A stretch of DNA of 64,000 nucleotides from Nocardioides litoris (lineage in GTDB: Bacteria; Actinomycetota; Actinomycetes; Propionibacteriales; Nocardioidaceae), in NCBI RefSeq assembly GCF_006346315.1, contig NZ_VDMR01000001.1, forward strand, positions 868,001-932,000, in the 5' to 3' direction. The notes beneath the pieces are model-generated. The model was not told where the DNA came from and made no database searches. It saw nothing but the letters and a program-made list of their open reading frames with translations. A program made the position numbers and the translations under genes. This document shows, piece after piece, positions 8,536 to 17,058 of the stretch (position 1 is the first letter of the stretch; every line of letters begins with the position of its first letter).

Positions 8536-10584
8536 ATGAGTGCGCTCGCCGCCGTCGCCGCCCTGCTCGCCCGGTGGGACGACGACGCCTGGGTCGCGCT
8601 GGCCAACCGCGGGCTGCTCCGTCGCGCCCGCAAGGACCTCGAGGCGTCGCCCCCGGCGCTCGTCGACGACGCCGACGACCGGGTCGTGGTGACGGTCGGC
8701 CCACGCCGCGTCGAGGTGCCGGTGACCGGTCCCGCAGGCGCCACCTGCGACTGCCCCAGCCCGGTCACCTGCCAGCACGTGCTCACCGCCGGCCTCTGGC
8801 TGGCCGGGCAGGCGGGCGACGACGACGGCGAGGCGCTGCACGACGAGCTGATGGCGCTCGACGTCGACGCCCTCGTCGCCCTGGCCGGCAAGGCGGGCGT
8901 CCGCTGGGCGCACCAAGCCGTGCTCGACCGGACGTCGGCCGACCCGGGTGACGGTGGCGACGGCGGTGACGGTGGCGTGGGTGGGCAGGGTGGTGGCATC
9001 GCCCTGGAGCGCGGGGCCTACCTCGCCGTGACGTTCCGCCGGCCCGACGTCGTCGCCCGCTACGCCGGCGGCGGGCCGGGCGCGATCGTCCTCGACCAGA
9101 AGGTGACCAAGCCCGAGCGCTGGCAGGCCGCAGCCGTGCTGGCCTGGCAGCGCGCCCACGGGCTCGAGCTCCCGCCGCCCGCCGCGCCCGCCCGCAGCAC
9201 GGCCCCCACCGAGCGCGGGCTGTCGCGCACCGACTCCCGTGACCGGCTGCGGCGGTCGGTGGCCGCGCTCCTCGAGGACCTCGTCCGCATCGGCGTCTCC
9301 CACCTCAGCCCGGCCGTCCACGACCGGCTCACCACCTCCGCCACCTGGGCGCAGGGCGCCGAGTACCCCCGTCTCGCGCTGCTCGTGCGCCGGCTGGCCG
9401 ACCAGGTCGACCTCGCGCTGGCCCGCGACGCCCGCGCCGACGACCAGCAGCTGCTCGACGAGGCCGCCGTCGCCTACGGCCTCGTCGCGGCCCTCACCGC
9501 CGCCGCCGCGCGGGGGCACGAGCCACCGCACCTCGTCGGCCAGGCCCGCACGTCGTACGACGCGGTGCGCTCGCTCGACCTGGTCGGCCTCGGCGGGGTG
9601 CCGTGGCGGGTCGGGTCGGGCTACCACGGCCTGACCTGCGTGTTCTGGAGCCCGGAGCGTCGACGGTTCTTCACCTGGGGCGACACCCGGCCCGAGGACG
9701 TGGTGGGGTTCGACCCGCGGGCGCGGTGGACCCAGCCCGCGCCGTGGAAGGGCCTGGCGGCGCCGGCCACCACGTCGGGCCGCCGGCTGGTGCTCACCGG
9801 CGCCCAGGCGAGCGCCGACGGCCGGCTCTCGGGGGTCTCGTCGACCTCGGCCGTGGTCACCCCCACCGACAGCGACGACCTGCTCGGGGTGCTGCCCGCG
9901 GTCGACCGGTGGGCCGACCTCGGCCGACGAGGCGTACGCAGCCTGCTCGCGGCGGCCGACCGGTCGGCGGCCTGGGCCGTCCTGCGCCCGGCGGCGACGG
10001 GAGACCCGGTCTTCGACCCGGCCCGGCAGGTGCTCTCCTGGCCGCTGCGCGACCCCGACGGCGACGTCACGGTCCTCGAGCTGCCGTGGTCGCGGCTCCA
10101 GGCCCACGCCATCGCCAGGGTCGAGGCGCTGGGCCCGCTGACCGCGGGGTCGCTGGTCGTGGCGCGGTTGCGTCGGGTGCGCGGCGCCTGGCACGGCGAG
10201 CCGCTCAGCGTCGTCCGCCCGGGCCGCGAGATCAACCCGGTCGACGCCCTGCACTTCGACGGCGAGCCGCGGTCCTCGCTCGTCGGGCGGCTGCTCGAGT
10301 CAGCCGCGCCCGACCGGGCCGGTGACGTCGACGAGGTCGCCGAGACGCCGGGCTCCGTGCCCCCCGCCCTGGCGGCCCTGCGCTCGACCCTCGAGCGGCG
10401 GGCCCAGCGAGGGTGCGCCGGCGTCGCCGACCGGGCCGTGCGCGACGAGGTGGCCGCAGCGCACCAGGTGCTCCGCGACGCGGGGTGGACCGTCTTCGCC
10501 GAGCCACCCGCCGGGGTCGACCCGGCCGCGCTCTGCCTGCGCTCGCTCTACCTCGTGCTGCAGGTCGAGCGCGCCCTGACCTGA
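8536..10584 (+). CDS. SWIM zinc-finger protein (YehQ-like)
   Basis: A 682-residue protein with a SWIM-type zinc-binding motif near the N-terminus: Cys71-x-Cys73-x5-Cys79-x-His81, inside the sequence CDCPSPVTCQH. A Gly/Asp-rich low-complexity stretch (about 135-152) separates this module from a long region with no recognisable domain. SWIM domains usually bind DNA or protein. It is the last gene of the operon, starting 7 nt after the VWA stop, and faces greA tail to tail with 35 nt between the stops. No strong terminator was identified in that gap. Its size and place fit E. coli YehQ as I recall it. Function unknown. Confidence 0.85.
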   Translation: MSALAAVAALLARWDDDAWVALANRGLLRRARKDLEASPPALVDDADDRVVVTVGPRRVEVPVTGPAGATCDCPSPVTCQHVLTAGLWLAGQAGDDDGEALHDELMALDVDALVALAGKAGVRWAHQAVLDRTSADPGDGGDGGDGGVGGQGGGIALERGAYLAVTFRRPDVVARYAGGGPGAIVLDQKVTKPERWQAAAVLAWQRAHGLELPPPAAPARSTAPTERGLSRTDSRDRLRRSVAALLEDLVRIGVSHLSPAVHDRLTTSATWAQGAEYPRLALLVRRLADQVDLALARDARADDQQLLDEAAVAYGLVAALTAAAARGHEPPHLVGQARTSYDAVRSLDLVGLGGVPWRVGSGYHGLTCVFWSPERRRFFTWGDTRPEDVVGFDPRARWTQPAPWKGLAAPATTSGRRLVLTGAQASADGRLSGVSSTSAVVTPTDSDDLLGVLPAVDRWADLGRRGVRSLLAAADRSAAWAVLRPAATGDPVFDPARQVLSWPLRDPDGDVTVLELPWSRLQAHAIARVEALGPLTAGSLVVARLRRVRGAWHGEPLSVVRPGREINPVDALHFDGEPRSSLVGRLLESAAPDRAGDVDEVAETPGSVPPALAALRSTLERRAQRGCAGVADRAVRDEVAAAHQVLRDAGWTVFAEPPAGVDPAALCLRSLYLVLQVERALT

Positions 10585-10619
10585 CCGGTCACCGGCCCAC
10601 CGTCGCTCGGGGTCGACCC

Positions 10620-11126
10620 TCAGGCGCCGTACGGGGTGGCGTCGACGACGACGACCTTGAGGGTCTTGCCGGTCGGTGCCTCGAACTCGACCGTGTCGCC
10701 CTTCGACGCGCCGAGCAGGGCCTCACCGAGCGGGGCCTGGGGGGAGTAGACGTCGACGTCGACGTAGTCCTCGTTCTCGCGGGCACCGAGGAGGAAGGTC
10801 TCGGCCTCGTCGTCGTCGTCACCCTCGAACTTGTAGGTGACGACCTTGCCGACCGTGACGACGCCGTCGTCCTCGGCGGGGTCGGAGACGGCCTTCTCCA
10901 GCACCTCCTGGAGGGTGCGGATGTTGGCCTCGTTCTTGCCCTGCTCCTCGCGGGCGGCGTGGTAGCCGCCGTTCTCCTTGAGGTCGCCCTCGTCGCGGGC
11001 CTCGCTGATGCGGGCCACGATCTCGTCGCGCACGGGGCCCTGCAGGTTGGCCAGCTCGGCCTGCAGCTTCTCGTGGGCCGTGGTGGTCAGCCAGATGGTG
11101 TCCTGCTGCTCGGTGGGCTGCGACAT
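10620..11126 (-). CDS. greA: Transcription elongation factor GreA
   Basis: A 168-residue GreA. The N-terminal part (about 12-85) is the antiparallel coiled coil whose tip inserts into the RNA polymerase secondary channel; the ARDEGDLKENGGYHAAREEQ stretch is the family signature and carries the tip acidic residues. The C-terminal FKBP-like domain follows (about 90-165). GreA stimulates cleavage of backtracked RNA so that stalled RNA polymerase can resume. The ATG at 11126 has a good ribosome site (AGGAG about 8 nt upstream). It sits next to the DUF4307 gene and mca, the same order I recall for mycobacterial Rv1080c-Rv1082. Confidence 0.97.
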   Translation of the reverse strand: MSQPTEQQDTIWLTTTAHEKLQAELANLQGPVRDEIVARISEARDEGDLKENGGYHAAREEQGKNEANIRTLQEVLEKAVSDPAEDDGVVTVGKVVTYKFEGDDDDEAETFLLGARENEDYVDVDVYSPQAPLGEALLGASKGDTVEFEAPTGKTLKVVVVDATPYGA

Positions 11127-11297
11127 GCGTGTACTCCTCTAGTGCGGATCGGGGGATCGGGTCGGGCGTCGCGAGCCGGGGCGGCGAGGGCGCGCTGGGC
11201 TCAGCGGGACGGCCGAAGCCGCGACCCTACCAAGAACGCCCCCGGAGCGCCGGTTCACCGCGGGGGGTGAAGGGGCGGCCGACGGGAGACCGGGTGG

Positions 11298-11717
11298 TCA
11301 GCGGGGGCGCTGCTGGCCGGGGGCCGTGCAACCGACGAGCTCGACCGCCTCGGCCCGCCGCTCGGTGGCCACCGTCTCCTCGACCCGCGTCGTGCCGGCC
11401 GGGACGGTGAAGGTGCGGCTGCCGACGAGCACCCGGGTCGCCCCCTGCTTGCCGTAGGCCTCGAGGGTGCAGGTGGCCTCGTCGACGCCCTCGGCCATGT
11501 CGATGGTGAAGCGGGCGGTGATCTCGCGGTCGCTCGTCGGGGTGTCGAAGGTCAGGTTGCCGGAGGCGACGTCGGGACTGGCCTGCACCAGCACCACCCA
11601 GGCCAGCCAGCCGGCCGCGGCGACCAGCACGGCCACGACGGCGCCCACGAACAAGCGGCGGCGGTGCGGCGACGGGGCGCCGTACCGCTCGGCCAGCACT
11701 GGGTCGGGCGACGTCAC
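11298..11717 (-). CDS. DUF4307 single-pass membrane protein
   Basis: A 139-residue protein. A short Arg-rich cytoplasmic N-terminus precedes one hydrophobic helix (about 22-45), followed by an extracellular beta-rich domain with two Cys residues (in TCTLEA and VGCTAP) that could form a disulfide. This matches actinobacterial DUF4307 proteins, found beside greA and mca. Function unknown. The GTG start lies exactly 7 nt beyond a TAGGAT -10 shared with mca, so the transcript is probably leaderless and begins at the start codon. Confidence 0.85.
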   Translation of the reverse strand: MTSPDPVLAERYGAPSPHRRRLFVGAVVAVLVAAAGWLAWVVLVQASPDVASGNLTFDTPTSDREITARFTIDMAEGVDEATCTLEAYGKQGATRVLVGSRTFTVPAGTTRVEETVATERRAEAVELVGCTAPGQQRPR

Positions 11718-11723
11718 GGGTCC

Positions 11724-11733
11724 ATCCTAGGAT
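11724..11733. promoter_or_regulatory. Palindromic bidirectional -10 element for DUF4307 and mca
   Basis: The 10-bp perfect palindrome ATCCTAGGAT contains TAGGAT on both strands around one shared central TA (11728-11729). Leftward there are 6 nt between the hexamer and the GTG of the DUF4307 gene. Rightward there are 7 nt to the mca ATG. Both genes would therefore be transcribed divergently and leaderless from overlapping -10 boxes. No clear -35 was seen. Inferred from spacing only. Confidence 0.6.
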
Positions 11734-11740
11734 CGGAGCC

Positions 11741-12688
11741 ATGCCGCAGGACCCCAGGCCTCGCGCGGGCTCCCACGCAGGATTCCGCCTCATGCACGTC
11801 CACGCCCACCCCGACGACGAGTCGAGCAAGGGCGCGGCCTCGACGGCCAAGTACGTCGACGAGGGCGTCGACGTGCACGTGGTGACGTGCACCGGCGGCG
11901 AGCGGGGCTCGATCCTCAACCCCAAGATGGACCGGCCCGACGTGCTGGAGAACATCACCGAGATCCGGCGGCAGGAGATGGAGCGCGCCCGCGACATCCT
12001 CGGTGTCAGCCAGGACTGGCTCGGCTTCGTCGACTCCGGCTGGCCCGAGGGCGACCCGAAGCCGCCGCTGCCCGAGGGCTGCTTCGCGCTCGTGCCGCTG
12101 GAGGAGTCGACCGAGCGGCTGGTGCGGCTGATCCGCGCGTTCAAGCCGCACGTCATGACGACCTACGACGAGCGCGGCGGCTACCCGCACCCCGACCACA
12201 TCCGCTGCCACGAGGTGTCGGTGGCCGCGTTCGAGGCGGCGGCCGACCCGGAGCGCTTCCCCGAGGCGGGCGAGCCCTGGCAGGTCCTCAAGCTGTACTA
12301 CCACCACGGCTGGAACCACGAGAAGATCACCGCCCTGCACCAGGCGATGCTCGACCACGGCCTGGAGTCGCCCTACGAGGAGCGGCTGCGCGACTGGAAG
12401 CCGGAGCCGGAGTGGGAGGCCCGGGTGACCACGCGCGTGGAGTGCGGGACGTACTTCGGCACCCGCGACCAGGCCCTGCTCGCCCACGCCACCCAGATCG
12501 ACCCCGACGGCTTCTGGTTCGCCATCCCCCGGGAGGTCCAGGTCTCGGTCTGGCCCACCGAGGACTACGAGCTCGTCGCCAGCCAGGTCGGACCGCTGCG
12601 TCCGGCCGAGGGCTACGAGGACGACCTGTTCGCCGGCATCACGCTGGCCGACGACGGTGACCAGGCCGGTGGGAGACTGGAGGCATGA
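11741..12688 (+). CDS. mca: Mycothiol S-conjugate amidase
   Basis: A 315-residue LmbE-like zinc hydrolase. It cleaves mycothiol S-conjugates of toxins into a mercapturic acid, which is exported, and GlcN-inositol, which is recycled to mycothiol. The zinc site is visible as HPDDE (His23, Asp25, Asp26) and the later HPDH (about 150-153). Mca is distinguished from MshB by its length and the C-terminal FWFAIPRE region. The ATG at 11741 is chosen because it lies 7 nt after the -10; an internal ATG at residue 18 is the alternative. The stop overlaps the ATG of the next small gene. Its presence is a marker of a mycothiol-producing actinobacterium. Confidence 0.95.
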   Translation: MPQDPRPRAGSHAGFRLMHVHAHPDDESSKGAASTAKYVDEGVDVHVVTCTGGERGSILNPKMDRPDVLENITEIRRQEMERARDILGVSQDWLGFVDSGWPEGDPKPPLPEGCFALVPLEESTERLVRLIRAFKPHVMTTYDERGGYPHPDHIRCHEVSVAAFEAAADPERFPEAGEPWQVLKLYYHHGWNHEKITALHQAMLDHGLESPYEERLRDWKPEPEWEARVTTRVECGTYFGTRDQALLAHATQIDPDGFWFAIPREVQVSVWPTEDYELVASQVGPLRPAEGYEDDLFAGITLADDGDQAGGRLEA

Positions 12689-13002
12689 GCCTCACCAGTG
12701 TCGTGCTCGCCGCCGCTCCCCAGGACGAGGACGTCGTCGCGGGCTGGACCGCGTTCGCGCTCTTCGTCGCGCTCATCGTCGTCGTCGCGCTGCTGGGCGT
12801 GAGCCTCACCCGCCGCCTCAAGAACGTCGACAAGGCGGCCGAGGCCGGCCTGTACGACCCCAGCGACCCCAAGCGCGAGCGCCGGGCCACCGGCCTCGCC
12901 GCCGCCCGCGAGATGCACGCCCAGCGCGCTGCCGACGACGCCGCCGAGGACGAGCAGGCGCGCCACGACGCCGACCGCCGCGGTCCGGCCTCCGCCGACT
13001 GA
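12685..13002 (+). CDS. Small single-pass membrane protein downstream of mca
   Basis: A 105-residue protein: one hydrophobic helix (about 20-42, including a run of Val/Ile/Ala/Leu) followed by a charged, Ala/Glu/Arg/Asp-rich cytoplasmic tail that may be helical. The ATG overlaps the mca stop (ATGA), so the two are co-translated. The same position in mycobacteria holds a small membrane protein (Rv1083 as I recall). No domain is recognised and the role is unknown; a link to mycothiol detoxification is only suggested by coupling. Confidence 0.8.
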   Translation: MSLTSVVLAAAPQDEDVVAGWTAFALFVALIVVVALLGVSLTRRLKNVDKAAEAGLYDPSDPKRERRATGLAAAREMHAQRAADDAAEDEQARHDADRRGPASAD

Positions 13003-13108
13003 GGCGACGACGAGGCCCAGGGTGCGTCGACAGAGCTTGGTCGACGAGCCCTGAGGACCACGACCCGGGTGGTGGTCCTCGGCCTCCGCGCCGGCCGGTC
13101 CCACACGT

Positions 13109-13149
13109 TGACAGTTCTACTGTCATCCTGAGTCGGATCGGAGTAGGTT
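13109..13149 (+). promoter_or_regulatory. Operator palindrome and leaderless promoter of the GMC/ALDH operon
   Basis: TGACAG (13109-13114) and CTGTCA (13120-13125) form a perfect inverted repeat around 5 nt, the size expected for a dimeric TetR-type repressor. The right arm CTGTCA matches the -35 consensus at 4 of 6 bases and is 18 bp from a TAGGTT -10 (13144-13149), which ends 7 nt before the GTG of the oxidoreductase. A bound repressor would cover the -35. No regulator gene is adjacent. Confidence 0.55.
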
Positions 13150-13156
13150 CGCGGAC

Positions 13157-14749
13157 GTGACCGCGGACACCTATGACTACGTCGTGATGGGCGGGGGGAG
13201 CGCGGGCGCCGTGCTCGCCGCCCGGTTGAGCGAGGACCCGGGCACCTCGGTGCTCCTCCTCGAGGCGGGCCCCGCGCCCGAGATCGACCCGGTGACGATC
13301 CCGGCGGGGTTCGTCGGCCTGGTGAAGACCAAGTGGGACTGGGGCTACAGCACCACCGAGCAGAAGCAGCTGCACGGCCGCCGCGCCGCCTGGCCGCGGA
13401 TGAAGTCGCTCGGCGGCTGCTCGGCGATGAACGCGATGATCTACATCCGCGGCAACGCCGTCGACTACGACGCCTGGCGCGACCAGTTCGGCGCCACCGG
13501 CTGGGGGTACGACGACGTCCTGCCCTACTTCCGCAAGGCCGAGGCCAACACCCGCCTGGCCGGGCCCTTCCACGGCACCGACGGCCCGTTGGTCGTCGAG
13601 GACCGGCGCTACACCCACGAGCTGACGACCGCATGGGTCGAGAGCGCGGTCGCGGCCGGGTTCAAGCGCAACGACGACTTCAACGGCGCCGAGCAGGAGG
13701 GTGCGGGCGCCTACCAGGTGACGTGCAAGGACGGTCGCCGCTGGTCGACGTACGACGCCTACCTCAAGCCCGCCCTGGACCGGCCCAACCTGACGATCAC
13801 CACGGGGGCGCTGGCCACCCGGGTCGAGATCGAGGGCTCCGGGGGGAGCCAGCGGGCCACCGGGCTCAGCTTCCGCCAGGGCGGCCGCGAGCACACCGTG
13901 CACGCCCGCCGCGAGGTTCTGGTCTGCGGCGGCGCGATCGGCAGCCCGCAGCTCCTGATGCTCTCCGGCGTCGGCCCGGCCGCCCACCTGGCCGAGCACG
14001 GCATCACGGCCAAGGTCGAGCTCGCGGGGGTGGGCGAGGGCATGCAGGACCACCCCTACACGCCGATGGTGTGGCACACCCGCGGCACCACCGACCTGGC
14101 CGAGCTCAACACCCTCGGCAACTTCGCCCGTTGGAAGGCGCGCGGTCGTGGCCCGCTGACGTCCAACGTCGCCGAGACCGGCGCGTTCTGGCGCACCCGC
14201 GACGGGCTGCCCGCCCCCGACCTGCAGGCCCACGTCCTGCCCACCGGCCTGTACGGCGACGGCATGGTCGAGCCCACGAGCCGGATGGTCACCGTGCTCT
14301 CGACCCTGGTCGGCACGACCAGCCGCGGCCACGTCCGGCTCCGCTCGGCCGACCCGTCCTGGCACCCGGAGATCGAGGCGGCCTACTTCGACGACCAGAC
14401 CGACCTCGACGCGATGGTCGCCGGCTGCCGGCGCATCGTCGAGGTGGCCCAGCAGGGCCCGATGGGCGAGCTGCTCGACCGGCCGTTCATCCTCAGCGAG
14501 ACCCCCAGCGACGAGGACCTCGTCGAGCACGTGCGGCTGTGGACCCAGACCACCTTCCACCCCACCTCGACCTGCGCGATGGGCTCCGGCGACGACGCCG
14601 TCGTCGACCCCGAGCTGCGGGTGCGCGGCGTCGACGGGCTGCGCGTCGTCGACGCCTCCGTCATGCCGGCCGTGCCGCGCGGCAACACCAACGCCCCGAC
14701 CATCATGGTCGCCGAGAAGGCGGCCGACCTCATCAGGAGCGCTCGATGA
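13157..14749 (+). CDS. GMC-family FAD oxidoreductase (choline dehydrogenase-like)
   Basis: A 530-residue flavoprotein alcohol oxidoreductase. The N-terminal FAD-binding motif is GGGSAGAVLAARL (about 13-25), followed by the GMC signature region (KSLGGCSAMNAMIYIRGN). Near the C-terminus HPTSTCAMG supplies the catalytic His, and GNTNAPTIMVAEKAA is the second conserved block. It oxidises a primary alcohol to an aldehyde; choline and polyethylene-glycol-type alcohols are both possible and the sequence does not decide. The next gene, an aldehyde dehydrogenase, overlaps by ATGA, so the pair probably performs alcohol to aldehyde to acid. The leaderless start is supported by the -10 spacing. No signal peptide. 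Confidence 0.9.
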   Translation: MTADTYDYVVMGGGSAGAVLAARLSEDPGTSVLLLEAGPAPEIDPVTIPAGFVGLVKTKWDWGYSTTEQKQLHGRRAAWPRMKSLGGCSAMNAMIYIRGNAVDYDAWRDQFGATGWGYDDVLPYFRKAEANTRLAGPFHGTDGPLVVEDRRYTHELTTAWVESAVAAGFKRNDDFNGAEQEGAGAYQVTCKDGRRWSTYDAYLKPALDRPNLTITTGALATRVEIEGSGGSQRATGLSFRQGGREHTVHARREVLVCGGAIGSPQLLMLSGVGPAAHLAEHGITAKVELAGVGEGMQDHPYTPMVWHTRGTTDLAELNTLGNFARWKARGRGPLTSNVAETGAFWRTRDGLPAPDLQAHVLPTGLYGDGMVEPTSRMVTVLSTLVGTTSRGHVRLRSADPSWHPEIEAAYFDDQTDLDAMVAGCRRIVEVAQQGPMGELLDRPFILSETPSDEDLVEHVRLWTQTTFHPTSTCAMGSGDDAVVDPELRVRGVDGLRVVDASVMPAVPRGNTNAPTIMVAEKAADLIRSAR

Positions 14750-16287
14750 CGACCCTCGACGACCGCCCGGCCGACGCCGGCCCCGCGGCCACCTTCGACT
14801 CCCTCAACCCCATCACCGGTGACGTCGTCGCCGCCCACCCCGTGCACTCCGAGGAGGAGGTGCGCGCCGCGGTCGCCCGGGCCCGCGAGGAGGCGGTGTG
14901 GTGGGCCGCGCTGTCCTTCGACGAGCGCGCCGAGCACCTGCTGCGCTGGAAGGGCGTCATCACCCGCCGCCTGGCCCAGCTCGCCGAGCAGATGCACCTC
15001 GAGACCGGCAAGCCCGACGGCGACGCGCTGCTCGAGGCCGCGCTCGCGATCGACCACCTCGACTGGGCGGCCAAGCACGCCGAGAAGCTGCTCAAGCGCC
15101 GCAAGGTCTCCTCCGGCCTGCTCATGGTCAACCAGTCCGCCTCGGTCGCCTACAAGCCGCTGGGCGTCGTCGGCGTCATCGGCCCCTGGAACTACCCCGT
15201 CTTCACGCCGATGGGCTCCATCGCCTACGCCCTGGCCGCCGGCAACGCGGTCGTCTTCAAGCCCTCGGAGTACACCCCCGGCGTCGGGGAGTGGCTGGCC
15301 CGCACCTTCCTCGAGGCCGTCGGGCGGCCCGTGTTCTCGGTGGTGACCGGCCTGGGCGAGACCGGGGCCGCGCTGTGCCGCGCCGGCGTCGACAAGGTGG
15401 CCTTCACCGGCTCCACCGCCACCGGCAAGCGCGTCATGGCCGCCTGCGCCGAGACGCTGACCCCGGTCGTCATCGAGGCCGGCGGCAAGGACGCGGTCAT
15501 CGTCGACCACGACGCCGACCTCGAGGCCGCCGCCGACGCGGTGCTGTGGGGCGCCTGCGCCAACGCCGGGCAGACCTGCACCGGCGTCGAGCGGGTCTAC
15601 GTCCACGAGAAGGTGTACGACGCCTTCGTGGCCGAGCTGGTCAGCCAGGCCGAGCAGGTGCGGGCCCACGACGGTCCCGACACCCAGCTGGGCCCGATCA
15701 CGATGCCGAAGCAGATGGACGTCATCCGCGCCCACATCGACGACGCGCTGGCCCGCGGCGGCCGCGCGCTGGTCGGCGGCAAGGACGCGGTGGGGGAGCG
15801 GTTCGTGCAGCCGACCATCCTGGTCGACGTGCCCGAGGACTCCCTCGCGGTGTGCGAGGAGACGTTCGGGCCGACCGTCACCGTGGCCCGGGTCGGCACG
15901 GTCGAGGAAGCCGTGCGGCGCACCAACGCGACGTCGTACGGGCTGGGCTCGACGGTGTTCAGCAAGGCCCGCGGCATGGAGATCGCCGAGCGCATCCGCT
16001 CCGGCATGACCGCGATCAACGGCGTCATCACCTTCGCCGGGGTGCCGGCGCTGCCGTTCGGCGGCGTGGGTGACTCGGGCTTCGGGCGCATCCACGGCGA
16101 GGACGGGCTCAAGGAGTTCACCTACGCCAAGGCGATCACCCAGCAGCGGTTCAAGGCGGCGCTGCCGCTGACGTCGTTCAAGCGCACCGACAAGCACGAG
16201 CAGCAGCTGGTCTCGCTGCTGACCATGCTGCACGGGCGCGGCACCACGCTGCCCAAGCTGGGCAAGCCGGTGCGCCGCGCCCGCTAG
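14746..16287 (+). CDS. NAD(P)-dependent aldehyde dehydrogenase
   Basis: A 513-residue ALDH. The catalytic Cys is Cys278 in AGQTCTG, the general-base Glu lies in VIEAGGKD (about 244-250) and FTGSTATGKRV forms the NAD-binding loop. It oxidises the aldehyde made by the preceding GMC enzyme to a carboxylate. About 40 residues extend beyond the usual core (a basic, Leu-rich tail ending in KPVRRAR), as seen in some actinobacterial semialdehyde dehydrogenases. The ATG overlaps the upstream TGA. Substrate is uncertain: betaine aldehyde, succinic semialdehyde or another small aldehyde. Confidence 0.9.
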   Translation: MTTLDDRPADAGPAATFDSLNPITGDVVAAHPVHSEEEVRAAVARAREEAVWWAALSFDERAEHLLRWKGVITRRLAQLAEQMHLETGKPDGDALLEAALAIDHLDWAAKHAEKLLKRRKVSSGLLMVNQSASVAYKPLGVVGVIGPWNYPVFTPMGSIAYALAAGNAVVFKPSEYTPGVGEWLARTFLEAVGRPVFSVVTGLGETGAALCRAGVDKVAFTGSTATGKRVMAACAETLTPVVIEAGGKDAVIVDHDADLEAAADAVLWGACANAGQTCTGVERVYVHEKVYDAFVAELVSQAEQVRAHDGPDTQLGPITMPKQMDVIRAHIDDALARGGRALVGGKDAVGERFVQPTILVDVPEDSLAVCEETFGPTVTVARVGTVEEAVRRTNATSYGLGSTVFSKARGMEIAERIRSGMTAINGVITFAGVPALPFGGVGDSGFGRIHGEDGLKEFTYAKAITQQRFKAALPLTSFKRTDKHEQQLVSLLTMLHGRGTTLPKLGKPVRRAR

Positions 16288-16291
16288 GTCC

Positions 16292-16663
16292 TCAGCCCTG
16301 CTCGGCCTGGGCGGCCTCGACCTGGCGACGCACGTCGTCCATGTCGAGGCCGCGCACGCCGGCGATGACCTGGTCCAGCGCCGGGGCGGGCAGGGCACCC
16401 GGCTGGGAGAAGACCAGGATCCCGTCGCGGAACGCCATCAGGGTCGGGATCGACCGGATGCCCGCCGCGCCCGCCAGCTCTTGCTGCTCCTCGGTGTTGA
16501 CCGAGCCGAAGGTGATGTCGGCGTTGGCCTCCGAGGCCGCCTCGTACGTCGGCGCGAACTGCTTGCACGGGCCGCACCACGACGCCCAGAAGTCGACGAG
16601 CAGGATGCCGTCCTTCTCGACGTGGTCGGCGAAGTTGTCGTCGGTCAGCTCGATGGTGGCCAT
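16292..16663 (-). CDS. Thioredoxin
   Basis: A 123-residue thioredoxin-fold protein with the classical active site WCGPC (Cys30, Cys33) and cis-Pro in the SIPTLMAF segment. It should act as a cytoplasmic disulfide reductase. The start at 16663 (MATIELT) is preferred over an ATG three codons upstream because it lies 7 nt after a TACGGT -10. The C-terminus is slightly longer than E. coli TrxA, with an acidic, Gln/Ala-rich end. It faces the ALDH gene tail to tail 4 nt apart and is divergent from the ArsR gene. Confidence 0.93.
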   Translation of the reverse strand: MATIELTDDNFADHVEKDGILLVDFWASWCGPCKQFAPTYEAASEANADITFGSVNTEEQQELAGAAGIRSIPTLMAFRDGILVFSQPGALPAPALDQVIAGVRGLDMDDVRRQVEAAQAEQG

Positions 16664-16670
16664 GGACACC

Positions 16671-16680
16671 ACCGTAACCC
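16671..16680. promoter_or_regulatory. Overlapping divergent -10 elements for thioredoxin and ArsR genes
   Basis: ACCGTA (16671-16676) reads TACGGT on the minus strand and ends 7 nt from the thioredoxin ATG. TAACCC (16675-16680) on the plus strand ends 6 nt from the ArsR ATG. The two boxes share the TA at 16675-16676. The plus-strand box lacks the final T, so it is the weaker of the two. Both transcripts would be leaderless. Confidence 0.45.
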
Positions 16681-16686
16681 GGTGGC

Positions 16687-17058
16687 ATGCTGAGCCAGAT
16701 GGCTAAACATTTCGGCAGGTACGACGACGGGCTCGACGCGGTCGCGACCGCGCTGGCCCACCGTGGCCGCCGCCAGGTCGTGGCCCGGCTCGCGGGCGGT
16801 CCGGCCACGAGCAGCGAGCTGGCGGCCGACCTCGGCGTCGCGCTGCCGACCCTGCAGCGCCACCTCGGCGTCCTCGACGCCGCAGGCCTGCTCGACTCGG
16901 CCAAGTCCGGCCGCGTGGTGACCCACCGGCTGCGCCCCGACCCGCTGCGCGAGCTCGACGGCTGGCTCGCCGCCCGCACGTCCTTCTGGACCCACCAGCT
17001 CGACCGCCTCGAGCAGGCCCTCGACCCCGGCCCCGACCCGGACCAGGAGCAGCCGTGA
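16687..17058 (+). CDS. ArsR-family transcriptional regulator
   Basis: A 123-residue winged-helix regulator. The helix-turn-helix spans about residues 30-65 (RRQVVARLAGGPATSSELAAD, then LPTLQRHLGVL as recognition helix) and VVTHRL is in the wing. No Cys cluster for metal binding is present, so it belongs to the non-metal ArsR group that is paired with SRPBCC proteins. It overlaps the next gene by GTGA. Such regulators usually repress their own two-gene operon. The ATG at 16687 is chosen from the -10 spacing; a second ATG at residue 5 is possible. Confidence 0.88.
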   Translation: MLSQMAKHFGRYDDGLDAVATALAHRGRRQVVARLAGGPATSSELAADLGVALPTLQRHLGVLDAAGLLDSAKSGRVVTHRLRPDPLRELDGWLAARTSFWTHQLDRLEQALDPGPDPDQEQP

